A stretch of DNA of 64,000 nucleotides from Aquificales bacterium (GTDB lineage Bacteria > Aquificota > Aquificia > Aquificales > Aquificaceae), in contig JALWBR010000022.1 in assembly GCA_027037055.1 (NCBI GenBank), positions 1-64,000 of the forward strand, read 5' to 3'. The notes under the pieces were generated by a model. It saw nothing but the letters and a program-made list of their open reading frames with translations, was not told the origin of the DNA and ran no database searches. Every line of letters starts with the position of its first letter. Position 1 is the stretch's first letter. A program made the position numbers and the translations under genes. Shown here piece by piece: positions 41,777-50,930 of the stretch.

Positions 41777-42858
41777 AGATACTCCCATATAATTTTCCTG
41801 TAGCATGATCTTATGCTCTCCGATAAATCTTTCATCAGACCTTTCCTAAATTCTATGTTACCTTTAAGTATCTCAGAAACTATCCTGACAGCCTCATCTA
41901 CGGATGAAACCCTGTATCCCAATCCTTCTTTCTCAAGGATAGAAGCCACATCCTCTATCTTATTCACATAAGGACCGTAGATGACGGGTACATCGTATCT
42001 GCAAGGCTCCGCTATATTGTGGCCTCCTACAGGGACAAAGGTACCGCCCACAAAGGCAACCTTAGCCTTTTTATAAAATAGGGGTAACTCCCCCATAGTA
42101 TCAACCACAAGAACCTCCCAATCATCTTTTTCCTCACTTCTTAAAGATGCTTTGAATCCGTAGTTTTTAACAAGCTTTAAAACTTCCGTGGAGCGGGAAA
42201 TGTGCCGTGGAGCTATTACGAGCCTCAAATTATCAAAGGATTTTTTCAAAACGGAAAATATTTTAAGTAATACCTCCTCTTCACCCTCATGGGTACTTCC
42301 GCCCACAAATATGTTTCCTTCCAAAGATATATCTGATACCTCCTCCGTGGTTGTAAAAACAAGCTTTAAATTACCGCAAACACTGACCCTTTTAGCTCCC
42401 TCTTCCCTCAATATCCTTCCGTCCCTCTCTGTTCTTGCAATAACATGATCAAACCTGCCTATAAGCCTTCTTTCCATAAAACTGCCCTTTGCATATGCAT
42501 TTATAAGGATTTTGGGAGCCTTCGTCTTTGAAAGTAAAAAGGGCCAAAATTCCCTTTCAACGACTATCAACAATCTCGGATCAACGAGCCTGTTGAACCT
42601 GCTAACGGTGAAGGGAAGATCAATGGGCAGAACTCCTACCCAGTCAACTATACCGCTGACCCTTTCTTCCATAAAAGGTTTTGCCCTTTGAGAAAAATAA
42701 GTAACGATAACCTTCATTCCCTCCCTTTTTAAATCTTCAATAATGACCCTTGCGGTATTAAACTCCCCCACGCTTGCACAGTGAAACCATACGGGTCTGT
42801 ATTGCCTTAAATCCTTAGGTATATTAAATATTAGTCTTTCCTTTAAATCAAAAACCAT
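41773..42858 (-). CDS. waaA: 3-deoxy-D-manno-octulosonic acid (Kdo) transferase
   Basis: A GT-B glycosyltransferase (361 aa) that adds Kdo to lipid IVA at the inner membrane, evidence for an LPS-bearing outer membrane. Visible motifs are WFHCASVGEFN at the N-terminal domain, RLLIVVEREFWPFLL, the GGSTHEGEE and IAPRH motifs, and the C-terminal GG.F.P.GGHN..EP sugar-nucleotide site. A longer start at 42888 would place the start codon inside the divergent gene. The ATG at 42858 has TATAAT ending 10 bases upstream and matches homologue starts without the TM anchor. Confidence 0.92.
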   Translation of the reverse strand: MVFDLKERLIFNIPKDLRQYRPVWFHCASVGEFNTARVIIEDLKREGMKVIVTYFSQRAKPFMEERVSGIVDWVGVLPIDLPFTVSRFNRLVDPRLLIVVEREFWPFLLSKTKAPKILINAYAKGSFMERRLIGRFDHVIARTERDGRILREEGAKRVSVCGNLKLVFTTTEEVSDISLEGNIFVGGSTHEGEEEVLLKIFSVLKKSFDNLRLVIAPRHISRSTEVLKLVKNYGFKASLRSEEKDDWEVLVVDTMGELPLFYKKAKVAFVGGTFVPVGGHNIAEPCRYDVPVIYGPYVNKIEDVASILEKEGLGYRVSSVDEAVRIVSEILKGNIEFRKGLMKDLSESIRSCYRKIIWEYL

Positions 42859-42875
42859 TAAAATAATTATTATAA
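42858..42875. promoter_or_regulatory. Interlocked divergent -10 boxes of waaA and the 42875 gene
   Basis: The two start codons are 16 bases apart. Plus-strand TAAAAT (42859-42864) ends 10 bases before the ATG at 42875. Minus-strand TATAAT (42874-42869) ends 10 bases before the waaA ATG at 42858. Each -10 lies next to the other gene's start codon, so the two predicted start sites cross and the -35 regions fall inside the opposite coding sequence. Confidence 0.55.
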
Positions 42876-43411
42876 TGAAGGTTCTCATAGTCCTTTATTC
42901 AAGGCTAAAAGAAAATAAGGAAAAGCTTTACAAAACTTGGATTTCCAATATAAACCTTCTCACAAGGATGGTGGGTATAGACAATCTCTATATAAGCCTA
43001 AGCGGGAATTTCATTGAATTTTTTGATCTGTTCCCGAATCTTTGCTTTGTCAACAACAAAAAAGATAACTTCTCCTACGGAGCTTATATAGGCCTCAGGA
43101 AGCTTAGATCAAACGATGTCTTACTTATAGACGGAAATGCAGTTTTAAGCAAGGAAAATCTAATTAATATACTGAAGAATGCTGGTGATAACGCGGTGGC
43201 AAAGGCAAAGGACGGTTGGGCTTTCATGTCTTATATACTTAAAAGGGATATAGATTATCTGATTAAAAGCTTTGAAAGGTGTGTTGACGGCGATATTAAC
43301 GAAGGGATAAACCTTTTAAGAAAAACCTTCGGGATTGAAGTAAAAGACATAAATATGAATGCGGGAAAAATAAGGAGTGAAGATATAAAAGAGTCAGCCC
43401 TTGAGCGATAA
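42875..43411 (+). CDS. Unknown protein with nucleotidyl/glycosyltransferase-like fold signs
   Basis: A 178-aa soluble protein. The N-terminus MKVLIVLYSRL and the pattern of strands, plus VLLIDGNAVLS near 90 in the place where GT-A enzymes have a DxD or DAD motif, suggest a Rossmann-like nucleotide-sugar fold. The usual acidic metal-binding Asp pair is not clear (D-G-N instead), so activity is doubtful. The placement next to waaA hints at cell-envelope sugar metabolism. I found no firm family. It ends 31 bases before gcvH. Confidence 0.45.
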   Translation: MKVLIVLYSRLKENKEKLYKTWISNINLLTRMVGIDNLYISLSGNFIEFFDLFPNLCFVNNKKDNFSYGAYIGLRKLRSNDVLLIDGNAVLSKENLINILKNAGDNAVAKAKDGWAFMSYILKRDIDYLIKSFERCVDGDINEGINLLRKTFGIEVKDINMNAGKIRSEDIKESALER

Positions 43412-43442
43412 TATATAATTGAAAACAACGGAGGGTTGCTTG

Positions 43443-43952
43443 ATGGAGGATATCTATGTAGGCAAATATTTGGTTAAGGGAGACAGGTATTATACGAAGG
43501 ATCACGAATGGGCTTATATAAGAAACGGAAAGGCTCAAATAGGTATAACGGACTATGCCCAGAAGCTTCTGGGGGACATAGTGTACATAGACTTGCCCCA
43601 AGACGGCCAAACGGTTGATGCGGGTGATACCATAGCCAATATTGAATCGGTAAAAAATGTAGCCCCCGTTTACAGTCCTTTAACGGGAACGGTAACGGAG
43701 GTTAACAACCAGCTTACGGATGAACCGACCCTTATAAACGAAGATCCTTACGATGCGGGATGGATAGCTATACTTGAACTTTCCGATCCCACGGAGGTGG
43801 AAGACCTCATGACAGCAGAAGACTATGCCGAGCTGTTGGCGGAGATAATAAAAGAGGAAGAAGAACAGGAGGTTGAAATAGAAACGGAGGAGATTGAAGA
43901 ATCCATTGAAAATATTCCAGAGAAGGAACTCGGATATGAGGAGGAAAAATAA
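43443..43952 (+). CDS. gcvH: Glycine cleavage system H protein with acidic tail
   Basis: A 169-aa lipoyl-carrier protein that shuttles the aminomethyl group between the P and T proteins. The lipoyl Lys71 is in NIESVKNV. The fold residues (YTKDHEWAYI, GITDYAQ, DEPTLIN..PYDAGWI) match GcvH, and the core ends near residue 130. The remaining about 40 residues are strongly acidic (Glu-rich) and not part of the usual about 125-aa protein. GGAGGG 7 bases before ATG and a TATAAT at 43414 support this start over the one at 43419. gcvPA follows after 6 bases. Confidence 0.93.
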   Translation: MEDIYVGKYLVKGDRYYTKDHEWAYIRNGKAQIGITDYAQKLLGDIVYIDLPQDGQTVDAGDTIANIESVKNVAPVYSPLTGTVTEVNNQLTDEPTLINEDPYDAGWIAILELSDPTEVEDLMTAEDYAELLAEIIKEEEEQEVEIETEEIEESIENIPEKELGYEEEK

Positions 43953-43958
43953 GGAGAA

Positions 43959-45272
43959 ATGTACATACCCTATTCGGAGAAGGAGCTTGATGAAGCATTA
44001 AAATTACTCGGTATAAAGGAACTTGATGATCTATTTACCCACATTGATAAAAATCTTTTTTCAAAAGTAAATCTTGATGAACCTAAGAGTGAAGAAGAAA
44101 TAAGAAAGATATTTGAACAACTCGGTTGTTTAAATTCAAAGGTTATAAATTTCGCGGGATTTGGCATTTACGACAGGATAATACCTTCCGTTATACCCTA
44201 CCTCCTAACACGGGGTGAATTCATGACAGCTTATACCCCTTATCAATCCGAAGCTTCCCAAGGAACACTTCAAATAATGTTTGAATATCAAAGTGTTATA
44301 GCGGAACTTACTGGTATGGATGTAGCCAATGCATCCATGTATGACGGAGCTACAGCCTTGGCGGAAGCTTTACTTATGGCATCAAATATAAAAAAGGGAA
44401 AAAGAATTTTAATATCGGAAGGTGTTCATCCCTTCTATAAAAGGGTTATCAAAACCTACCTATATAACAAAGAGTTTGAACTGGAAGAGATAGGGTTGAC
44501 AGGAGAAGGAACAACATCTGCTGATAGATTGAAGGATCTAATGAAAAAAGGCGATACAATAGCTGTAGCATTACAGTATCCAAACTTCCTCGGATTTGTT
44601 GAACCGTTAAAAGATCTTGCAAGCGTAGTTAAAGAACATGATGCGCTCTTTATTATCGTAGCGGATCCCATAGCCCTCGCTGTCCTTGAACCGCCCTCCT
44701 CTTTCGGAGCGGATATCGTTGTAGGAGAAGGTCAGCAAATGGGTATCCCTATGAATCTCGGTGGACCCGGTATAGGATTTTTTGCCACCAAAAGGGAATA
44801 TATAAGAAACATGCCCGGAAGGATATGTGGGTTGGGAGAAGATATTGAGGGTAATAAGGCTTTCACCTTAGTATTGCAAACAAGGGAACAACATATAAGA
44901 AGGGAAAGGGCTACATCAAATATATGTACAAATCAACAACTTCTCGCCTTTGCCAATCTTTTATACATTGTTCTCTTAGGAAAGGAAGGATTAAAGGAAG
45001 TAGCAGTTCAGTCAACCTCAAAGGCTTTTTATCTCAGAAAAAAATTAGAAAGATTGGGTTTTACGGTGCCTTTTAAAGGTAAACATCTGTGGGAGTTTCC
45101 CGTAAAACATCCAGAAGCTGAATACATGTACAGGGAGGCTAAAGAAAACGGATTTATCTTAGGCGTTCCTCTGTGGAAGTATGGAAATTACGAAAATACC
45201 CTTCTCATAGCTGTTACGGAGAAAAGGAAAAGAGAGGAAATGGATCAGCTTGCAGAAATTTTATCATCATGA
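43959..45272 (+). CDS. gcvPA: Glycine dehydrogenase (decarboxylating) subunit 1
   Basis: A 437-aa PLP-family protein, one half of the split P-protein that decarboxylates glycine onto the H-protein lipoate. The N-terminus YIPYSEKEL...M.. and the motifs FAGFGIYD, YTPYQSEASQGTLQ, SMYDGATA and GEGQ.GIP match GcvPA. The second half (GcvPB) carries the PLP lysine and is not in this window; neither is gcvT. The stop overlaps the next gene's start (ATGA). The gene pair gcvH-gcvPA supports a role in one-carbon metabolism, possibly serine/glycine turnover. Confidence 0.93.
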   Translation: MYIPYSEKELDEALKLLGIKELDDLFTHIDKNLFSKVNLDEPKSEEEIRKIFEQLGCLNSKVINFAGFGIYDRIIPSVIPYLLTRGEFMTAYTPYQSEASQGTLQIMFEYQSVIAELTGMDVANASMYDGATALAEALLMASNIKKGKRILISEGVHPFYKRVIKTYLYNKEFELEEIGLTGEGTTSADRLKDLMKKGDTIAVALQYPNFLGFVEPLKDLASVVKEHDALFIIVADPIALAVLEPPSSFGADIVVGEGQQMGIPMNLGGPGIGFFATKREYIRNMPGRICGLGEDIEGNKAFTLVLQTREQHIRRERATSNICTNQQLLAFANLLYIVLLGKEGLKEVAVQSTSKAFYLRKKLERLGFTVPFKGKHLWEFPVKHPEAEYMYREAKENGFILGVPLWKYGNYENTLLIAVTEKRKREEMDQLAEILSS

Positions 45273-45976
45273 TTCTCCTTTTAGATTACGACGGTACCAT
45301 TGTCCCCATAGCAGAAAAGCCTGAACTTGCAAGGATAGATGAAAGAACAAAGAGTATTATAGAGGGTATATCCGAGAACTGTAAGGTAGCCATAGTTACT
45401 GGAAGGGATTATAAAAGCTTTAAAGGAGTATTCGGAGATATAAAGGATACTATATACCTTATAACATCCCACGGTATTGAGATATTCAGGGATTCAATAA
45501 AGATATTTGAAGAAAAAATAGACGATCTTCCCCCCATTGAGGAGCTAAAAAATGCAATATCTCAGTTTGAAGGTATAGATATTGAAGAAAAGAGGGGCGG
45601 TTTCGCCCTTCACTATAGAAGGTTTAAAGGTAATGAGGAAGAGGTAAAAAGGATATTCTATGAATTTGTACATAAGTATCCCCCGAGGAAGATTATTGAA
45701 GGTAAAAAGGTTTATGAGGCTTTATATTCGGATACAAATAAGGGGAAAGGCATTATAAACCTTTTCAATGAAACGGGTTGGAATCCTTCGGAAGCTATAT
45801 ATGTAGGGGATGACACAACAGATTTTGATGCTTTTAAAACAATAAAACATCTCGGTGGAAAGGCTTACTATGTGGGTATAAATAAACCGCCCGTAGAGAT
45901 TGACGGTATATTTAAAAATACGGAAGAAGTTAGGATATGGCTATTAAAGATTATGAATGAATGTCAGAATCCATGA
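45269..45976 (+). CDS. otsB: Trehalose-6-phosphate phosphatase-like HAD hydrolase
   Basis: A 235-aa HAD phosphatase. Motif I is DYDGT (D6, D8), and a SHGIE segment follows. The C-terminal catalytic motif GDDTTDFDAF is at about 175. These are the hallmarks of OtsB, which makes trehalose from its 6-phosphate. The longer frame start at 45173 lies inside gcvPA, so the ATGA overlap at 45269 is chosen. otsA is not in the window, so a different sugar phosphate is possible. It overlaps convergent dcd by 26 bases. Confidence 0.82.
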   Translation: MILLLDYDGTIVPIAEKPELARIDERTKSIIEGISENCKVAIVTGRDYKSFKGVFGDIKDTIYLITSHGIEIFRDSIKIFEEKIDDLPPIEELKNAISQFEGIDIEEKRGGFALHYRRFKGNEEEVKRIFYEFVHKYPPRKIIEGKKVYEALYSDTNKGKGIINLFNETGWNPSEAIYVGDDTTDFDAFKTIKHLGGKAYYVGINKPPVEIDGIFKNTEEVRIWLLKIMNECQNP

Positions 45977-46490
45977 ATATACGGGAAGGTGTAACTCCCC
46001 TCTGCCCCTTATATTTACCGTTGTAAGATCTTGAAGGTTTCTCATCCAATTTTGCAAATACAAGTTGGCATATTCTCATACCCTTGTAAAGTTTTATGGG
46101 CCTTTTATTTGCATTAAAAAGTTCAAGGGTTATCTGCCCCTCAAATCCCGCATCAACCCAACCCGCATTTTCTATAAACAGACCGAGTCTTCCCAAAGAG
46201 GATCTTCCTTCCACGAAGGCGGTAACATTATCGGGCAGTTTTATATATTCAAGGGTGGTGGCAAGTACAAACTGCCTCGGCAGAATAACAAACTCATCCT
46301 CTATCTTTTTTACCTCTATCTTAAAAGTATCCTTCTTTATGTCTATCATATAGCTTCCCTCATAAAAACCTATCTCATCGCCGAGCCTAAGATCAATGGA
46401 AGAACATTGAATACACTCCTCATTGAAGGGTTCTATTAAAAGCTCACCCGCGGAAATAAGCCTTCTCAAAGACCTATCGCTAAGTATCAT
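45951..46490 (-). CDS. dcd: dCTP deaminase
   Basis: A 179-aa trimeric enzyme that converts dCTP to dUTP for thymidylate synthesis. It has the family motifs CSSIDLRLGDEIG, VEGRSSLGRLGL and the catalytic Glu in AGWVDAGFEGQITLEL. Some homologues are bifunctional (deaminase plus dUTPase), and this sequence does not settle which. The protease gene ends one base upstream of its start, both on the minus strand. Its 3' end overlaps otsB tail-to-tail by 26 bases. Confidence 0.94.
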   Translation of the reverse strand: MILSDRSLRRLISAGELLIEPFNEECIQCSSIDLRLGDEIGFYEGSYMIDIKKDTFKIEVKKIEDEFVILPRQFVLATTLEYIKLPDNVTAFVEGRSSLGRLGLFIENAGWVDAGFEGQITLELFNANKRPIKLYKGMRICQLVFAKLDEKPSRSYNGKYKGQRGVTPSRIFMDSDIHS

Positions 46491-49451
46491 TTAGTTTATT
46501 AATTTTAATCTCCTGAAGAAGACTATGCTCAGGAAAATTAAAACATAAATTAAACCGCCCGGACTACCGCTACAACCGAATATATTATTCTCCGTATCAT
46601 CGGTAAGAATATCATCAACAACGGTTACAGACACTTCTTCACTTGCGGAATTACCCCCTCCATCCTTAACGGTAAGAATCACGGTATAATGCCCCTCCTT
46701 CTCATATTTGTGTGTCAAATTACCGGAGGTACAATTTTGCACCTCATAATCCGCCCTTCCGTCACCATCAACATCTATATAACATGTCAGGGTGTCCCCT
46801 TCCGGATCCCCTACACTGAAACCTATCCTTACATTTAAGGGAGCCACCCCCTGAGTAGGAAAGACTTCAAAATACGATATATATGGGGGTTTGTTAACAT
46901 CCTGTTTTTCAAGAACATTCACACTGACGACGGCTTCCGATCTGTTTCCACCGCTGTCGGATACTATAAGTTTAACGGGATAGGTCCCCGGATTGTCAAA
47001 GGTGAAGGAAAATGTATTTGGCGTACAATCAGATATGGAAAAGTCAACAAGTCCGTTGTTACCTATATCAATCTCACACAAAAGTTTGTCCCCTTCTCTG
47101 TCGCTGACACTCCATGAAAATGCAACGGTCAAGGGGGCATAACCCTCTGTTGGATTTGCCGTAAAACTTTCTATAACTGGAGGTTCGTTGTTTACTGTGA
47201 TATAAGATGAAACACCCGGGGAAATATTGCCCGCTCCGTCAACCGCGCATAACCTGTAGTAATAGGTATATCCGGGAGATATACCGTCGTGAACATAAGA
47301 GTTCATCTGACCCCTGTATAGGGGATTTCCCTCCTGACAATTTGACGGAGGTGTGGATGTATCGTAAACGAGTATATATTCGGAAATACCAGTAAGATTA
47401 TCACTGAAACCGTCCCACGAAAGGGTTATGGTAGTTACATCCGTCAAGCTTGCATTTAAGGTGCCGCCGGATGGGGGTGTGGTGTCAAGTATTATACTAT
47501 CGCTACACGAGGATTGAAGACCCAAGGGATTTCTAACATCAACATTTATAATCTTGGTGCCATCTGTGGGAGATACATTAAAACCTACATTTGGAGAAAA
47601 AGGGATCCATGTGGTACACCCTTTACCCTCTTCATAAATGCATATTTCAAGTTCAGCCGTTGAAAATACGGAATCGTTGGCGGTTATAGAAAGATTAATA
47701 TTTACATTGTTTGTGAATTCTGCACCGTTGTTTATAATAACGCCACAGGTCGGAGGCTCTTCCTTCGGGCGTGAACTCACTGCAACAGAATATTCTTGAA
47801 ATGTGTCATCTACCAAATCAATCTCCAAAATAATTCCATTAGAAGTAAGTGTATGAATAATACTCTCTCCATCTCCCGTACCCGTTGACGATGCAAGCCT
47901 ATTACCGGAAGTGTCATAGAGGTATATATCTATATCTCCGAATATATGTTTAAAATTGACATTTATTTGTATAACACACCCTTTGGGCACTTCAAAAAGA
48001 AAAAAATCCTTGTCCATATCCTTTACGATCAACCCCGTAAGATTAAAGGAATCCCCGCAATTAATACTTATAAGGGCAGGGTTTTGAATAGTATCGTTAT
48101 CCTCGTATGTATCATCTCCTAACCCGTAAGAAAAATACTCCTTTACCGCGGATCTTGTATTGTAAAAAACGGAAATATCCGCAAAGTAATCCCTTAGAGG
48201 GGGGCATTGTGCTGTAGGTATTTCACCGAAGGAAAGGGTGCCTATACAATACCATTCACTACCGAGTCTATAAAAAAGACAAGAACCGCTTGATCCTCCG
48301 TGGGTACCCCCATCATCCCATCTCACCAAAAAACTGTTACCGCTACCGTCACATCTTATAGCTCTCGGTATAAGGAAATCGGATTCGCATATATTCTCAA
48401 TAACACCCGCATGGTAGATAAGGGGATTACCGAGGGGATGGCTGTACCCGAAAACGCTACCGCCTATCATTATGTTGCCGTTAAAAAGAACACCCGCCAA
48501 AAAATAGCTCGTAAGGTCTATACGAAGACTCCCGTCTATCCTCAAAAGGCTAGCATCCCCGTCCGCGTAGGTGTCCAATAATGTAGCATAAGGTACATAA
48601 ACAGCCATACGCTGTGCATCAGGATTGGTAGGATTGCATGATGAATTGTAGTAATTAAACCAGAATACTGCTGTTTCCGCTTCTTGCTGTGTACCTATAC
48701 AGTGGTTTGCTGTAAGAAAAAGGGGATCATGATTTGCGGATAAATTTGAGACAAGAGTCCCAGTACATAAATACTCAAAACCGTCCCTGCCTATGAACAA
48801 GTACAGGGCTACCGCATTCATAAATTTGGCAAAACATATATCCGAAGGGCAACATACCGCATCTTTGGCACTGCATGGAGGCTTATCTATGGGGTTAGGT
48901 GGCGGCTTCTTTCGCAATGGAAGATCCCATAGATATGTAACCCTATCTATTTTAAAGTGCCTCCGAGGGTTTTGACCAATAAAATGATATTCAATATACA
49001 CTGTATCGTAGGGGACTATACCGCTCCAAAAATCACCCCGCCCGTGGGGACCCGTACCCCTGTATTCGTAAATAACATCACCTTCGGGTGATCTTACAAC
49101 AACACGCTCCCCCTTCTTTAAGTTAAACCCCGAAAAGTGAACCCTTCCGCCCTTCCCACCTTCAAGAACAACCGCAATAATGCACACTCCATTCTCACAG
49201 TACATATCATCCGTGGAAATGTTAACAGGCAAAGCCTTACCTATAGCAGGAATTCCACTTTTTGAAGGAATCCCGGTTTTTCTGTCATGCTTTACTATTT
49301 TCCTTTTTGCCTTCCTATTAAGATCCTTTCGGATATTAATAATATTCTCCTTACGCTTTAATGATTTTTTCTGTTCAACAACTTCCGGTTTTATCTTCAT
49401 AGAGAATGCTAAAGCAATAATGGAAAGGTATATAAGAAAAATTTTCACCAT
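46491..49451 (-). CDS. Large secreted serine protease (lysyl endopeptidase type) with PPC, FN3 and PKD domains
   Basis: A 986-aa exported protein. A signal peptide (about 1-18) is followed by a Lys-rich propeptide. The protease domain (about 195-440) has a chymotrypsin-like triad: H250 (TANHC), D299 (GDASLL) and S388 (GGSSGS), as in Achromobacter lysyl endopeptidase. Next come a bacterial pre-peptidase C-terminal domain (about 450-565), a fibronectin type III-like domain (about 665-755), and two PKD domains (about 765-850 and 855-945) with YAPLTV and VAPLNV marks. The last 28 residues have a Cys-Ser-Gly motif, a hydrophobic helix and RRLK, like a CTERM sorting tail. It is probably anchored or released at the outer surface. 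Many Cys suggest disulphides. Confidence 0.88.
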   Translation of the reverse strand: MVKIFLIYLSIIALAFSMKIKPEVVEQKKSLKRKENIINIRKDLNRKAKRKIVKHDRKTGIPSKSGIPAIGKALPVNISTDDMYCENGVCIIAVVLEGGKGGRVHFSGFNLKKGERVVVRSPEGDVIYEYRGTGPHGRGDFWSGIVPYDTVYIEYHFIGQNPRRHFKIDRVTYLWDLPLRKKPPPNPIDKPPCSAKDAVCCPSDICFAKFMNAVALYLFIGRDGFEYLCTGTLVSNLSANHDPLFLTANHCIGTQQEAETAVFWFNYYNSSCNPTNPDAQRMAVYVPYATLLDTYADGDASLLRIDGSLRIDLTSYFLAGVLFNGNIMIGGSVFGYSHPLGNPLIYHAGVIENICESDFLIPRAIRCDGSGNSFLVRWDDGGTHGGSSGSCLFYRLGSEWYCIGTLSFGEIPTAQCPPLRDYFADISVFYNTRSAVKEYFSYGLGDDTYEDNDTIQNPALISINCGDSFNLTGLIVKDMDKDFFLFEVPKGCVIQINVNFKHIFGDIDIYLYDTSGNRLASSTGTGDGESIIHTLTSNGIILEIDLVDDTFQEYSVAVSSRPKEEPPTCGVIINNGAEFTNNVNINLSITANDSVFSTAELEICIYEEGKGCTTWIPFSPNVGFNVSPTDGTKIINVDVRNPLGLQSSCSDSIILDTTPPSGGTLNASLTDVTTITLSWDGFSDNLTGISEYILVYDTSTPPSNCQEGNPLYRGQMNSYVHDGISPGYTYYYRLCAVDGAGNISPGVSSYITVNNEPPVIESFTANPTEGYAPLTVAFSWSVSDREGDKLLCEIDIGNNGLVDFSISDCTPNTFSFTFDNPGTYPVKLIVSDSGGNRSEAVVSVNVLEKQDVNKPPYISYFEVFPTQGVAPLNVRIGFSVGDPEGDTLTCYIDVDGDGRADYEVQNCTSGNLTHKYEKEGHYTVILTVKDGGGNSASEEVSVTVVDDILTDDTENNIFGCSGSPGGLIYVLIFLSIVFFRRLKLIN

Positions 49452-49480
49452 CTCTGTCCCTTCTTACGATAAGATAAATT

Positions 49481-50614
49481 TTAATACCCTTTCAAATTTT
49501 TTAAAGTATTAACAACAGTATCAAGATATCCGAACCACTCATCCCTTCCGTACAGAAGAGATACGGTAAGCCTAAGCCGTGCTTTTCCCTTGGGAACCGC
49601 GGGATATCTTATAGCCCTCAAAAGTATGCCCTCTGAAAGAAGTTTTTCGGAAATACTCAAAGCCTTCCCCTCCGACCCTATAATAATCGGCAATATGGGT
49701 GTACCGTTCCATAAGACATTCACAGCTTTTTCTTTTAAAAATACATAGGTTTCCTTAGATCTTCTTTTTAATTCCTCTATAAGAGTTACATCCTTTTCAA
49801 TAATTTCCAAGGCCTTAATTGCTGATGCACAAAGGGGCGGAGGAATGGATGTAGAGAATATCAAACTCCTGACCCTATTTATGATGTACTCTACAAGTGC
49901 GGAAGATCCGCAGATAAAGGCACCGTAGGAACCCACCGCCTTTGATAGGGTTCCCATTACAATTATATTTTCTTTCCACTCTACACCGAACTCCTGCAGT
50001 GAACCCTTTCCATTACCGAGCACACCCGTAGCGTGGGCATCATCTATGTAAAGCATACAATCAAATTCTTCGCATATACTCCGCAGGGCGGATATATCCG
50101 CCACATCCCCTTCCATACTGAAAACACTGTCGGTGACAATGAGTACCTTCCTGAAACGGTGCCTCAGTTTTTTGAGCCTGCTGCAGAGGTCTTCATAATC
50201 CTTATGTCTGAATATTTGCACCTCAGCCTTAGACAGTTTACATCCGTCTATTATTGAGGCGTGGTTAAGCTCATCACTGAGAATAAGATCACCCTCCTCC
50301 GCCAGTACGGGTATGGTCCCCGTATTGGCAAGATAGCCAGAGCCGAAAAGCACACACCTCTCCGTTCCTTTGAACTCCTTTAACTTATCTTCAAGTTTTT
50401 TGTGCCAAGATGTGTACCCGGAAACAAGCTGTGAAGCTCCCGATCCTACACCCAGGGCAAAACAAGTATCAACACATGCCTTGACAACATCCCTGTTGTT
50501 TCTTAAACCCAGATAATCATTGGAACACAAATTTATTAGGTTATCGGAAACTATCCTTTCCCTGTAAAGATTTTTACTTTTTATTAACTCAAGTCTTTTT
50601 AAGATCCAATCCAT
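49481..50614 (-). CDS. bioF: 8-amino-7-oxononanoate synthase (or related alpha-oxoamine synthase)
   Basis: A 377-aa PLP-dependent enzyme. Seen are N.CSNDYLGL, the FGSGY.AN segment, DDAHATGVLG and the PLP Lys in GTLSKAVGSYG. These fit the alpha-oxoamine synthase family. BioF (biotin synthesis from pimeloyl-CoA and alanine) is the commonest member at this length, but 2-amino-3-ketobutyrate CoA ligase is hard to exclude. No other bio genes are adjacent. It lies between the protease and flgM genes on the same strand. Confidence 0.88.
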   Translation of the reverse strand: MDWILKRLELIKSKNLYRERIVSDNLINLCSNDYLGLRNNRDVVKACVDTCFALGVGSGASQLVSGYTSWHKKLEDKLKEFKGTERCVLFGSGYLANTGTIPVLAEEGDLILSDELNHASIIDGCKLSKAEVQIFRHKDYEDLCSRLKKLRHRFRKVLIVTDSVFSMEGDVADISALRSICEEFDCMLYIDDAHATGVLGNGKGSLQEFGVEWKENIIVMGTLSKAVGSYGAFICGSSALVEYIINRVRSLIFSTSIPPPLCASAIKALEIIEKDVTLIEELKRRSKETYVFLKEKAVNVLWNGTPILPIIIGSEGKALSISEKLLSEGILLRAIRYPAVPKGKARLRLTVSLLYGRDEWFGYLDTVVNTLKNLKGY

Positions 50615-50640
50615 AAGGGTGGAGTATTTAAATAGGTGGA

Positions 50641-50898
50641 TTATTCAATGCCTATGAATTTGTATATACCTGAAACTATTTTGTCGGGGGAAACTTCATA
50701 GGTGCCGTTTTCTATTTCCCTTTTTATCCTTTCCACCTTCAACTTTATATCGTCATAATCAACCTTTGATGCTTCCTTTGCAACACTTGAAATCTCCACC
50801 CTGTCGCCTTTAACCGATTCACTCCCCTTTACACCCTTCCTTTTTTCTAAGTTAACAACATAGTTAACAAGTTTGCTTATCTCTACCCTGTTTATCAT
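50641..50898 (-). CDS. flgM: Anti-sigma-28 factor
   Basis: An 85-aa protein of the FlgM family that holds back the flagellar sigma factor FliA until the hook is built. The unstructured N-terminal half is basic and polar. The sequence DRVEISSVAKEAS is the usual conserved start of the sigma-binding region, and helical C-terminal segments (IKLKVERIKREIENGTYEVSPDKIV) match the family. A ribosome site GGGGTGAT and a TATAAT at 50923-50918 (minus) lie upstream. flgA and flgG lie just upstream on the same strand, separated by coaE. Confidence 0.88.
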   Translation of the reverse strand: MINRVEISKLVNYVVNLEKRKGVKGSESVKGDRVEISSVAKEASKVDYDDIKLKVERIKREIENGTYEVSPDKIVSGIYKFIGIE

Positions 50899-50930
50899 CT
50901 TCTAATCACCCCGTAATATTATATCGGATT

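Noticed and set aside
45173-45268. Longer start of the OtsB-like gene
   Set aside because: The added residues come from another frame of gcvPA; the ATGA overlap at 45269 gives a normal HAD N-terminus.
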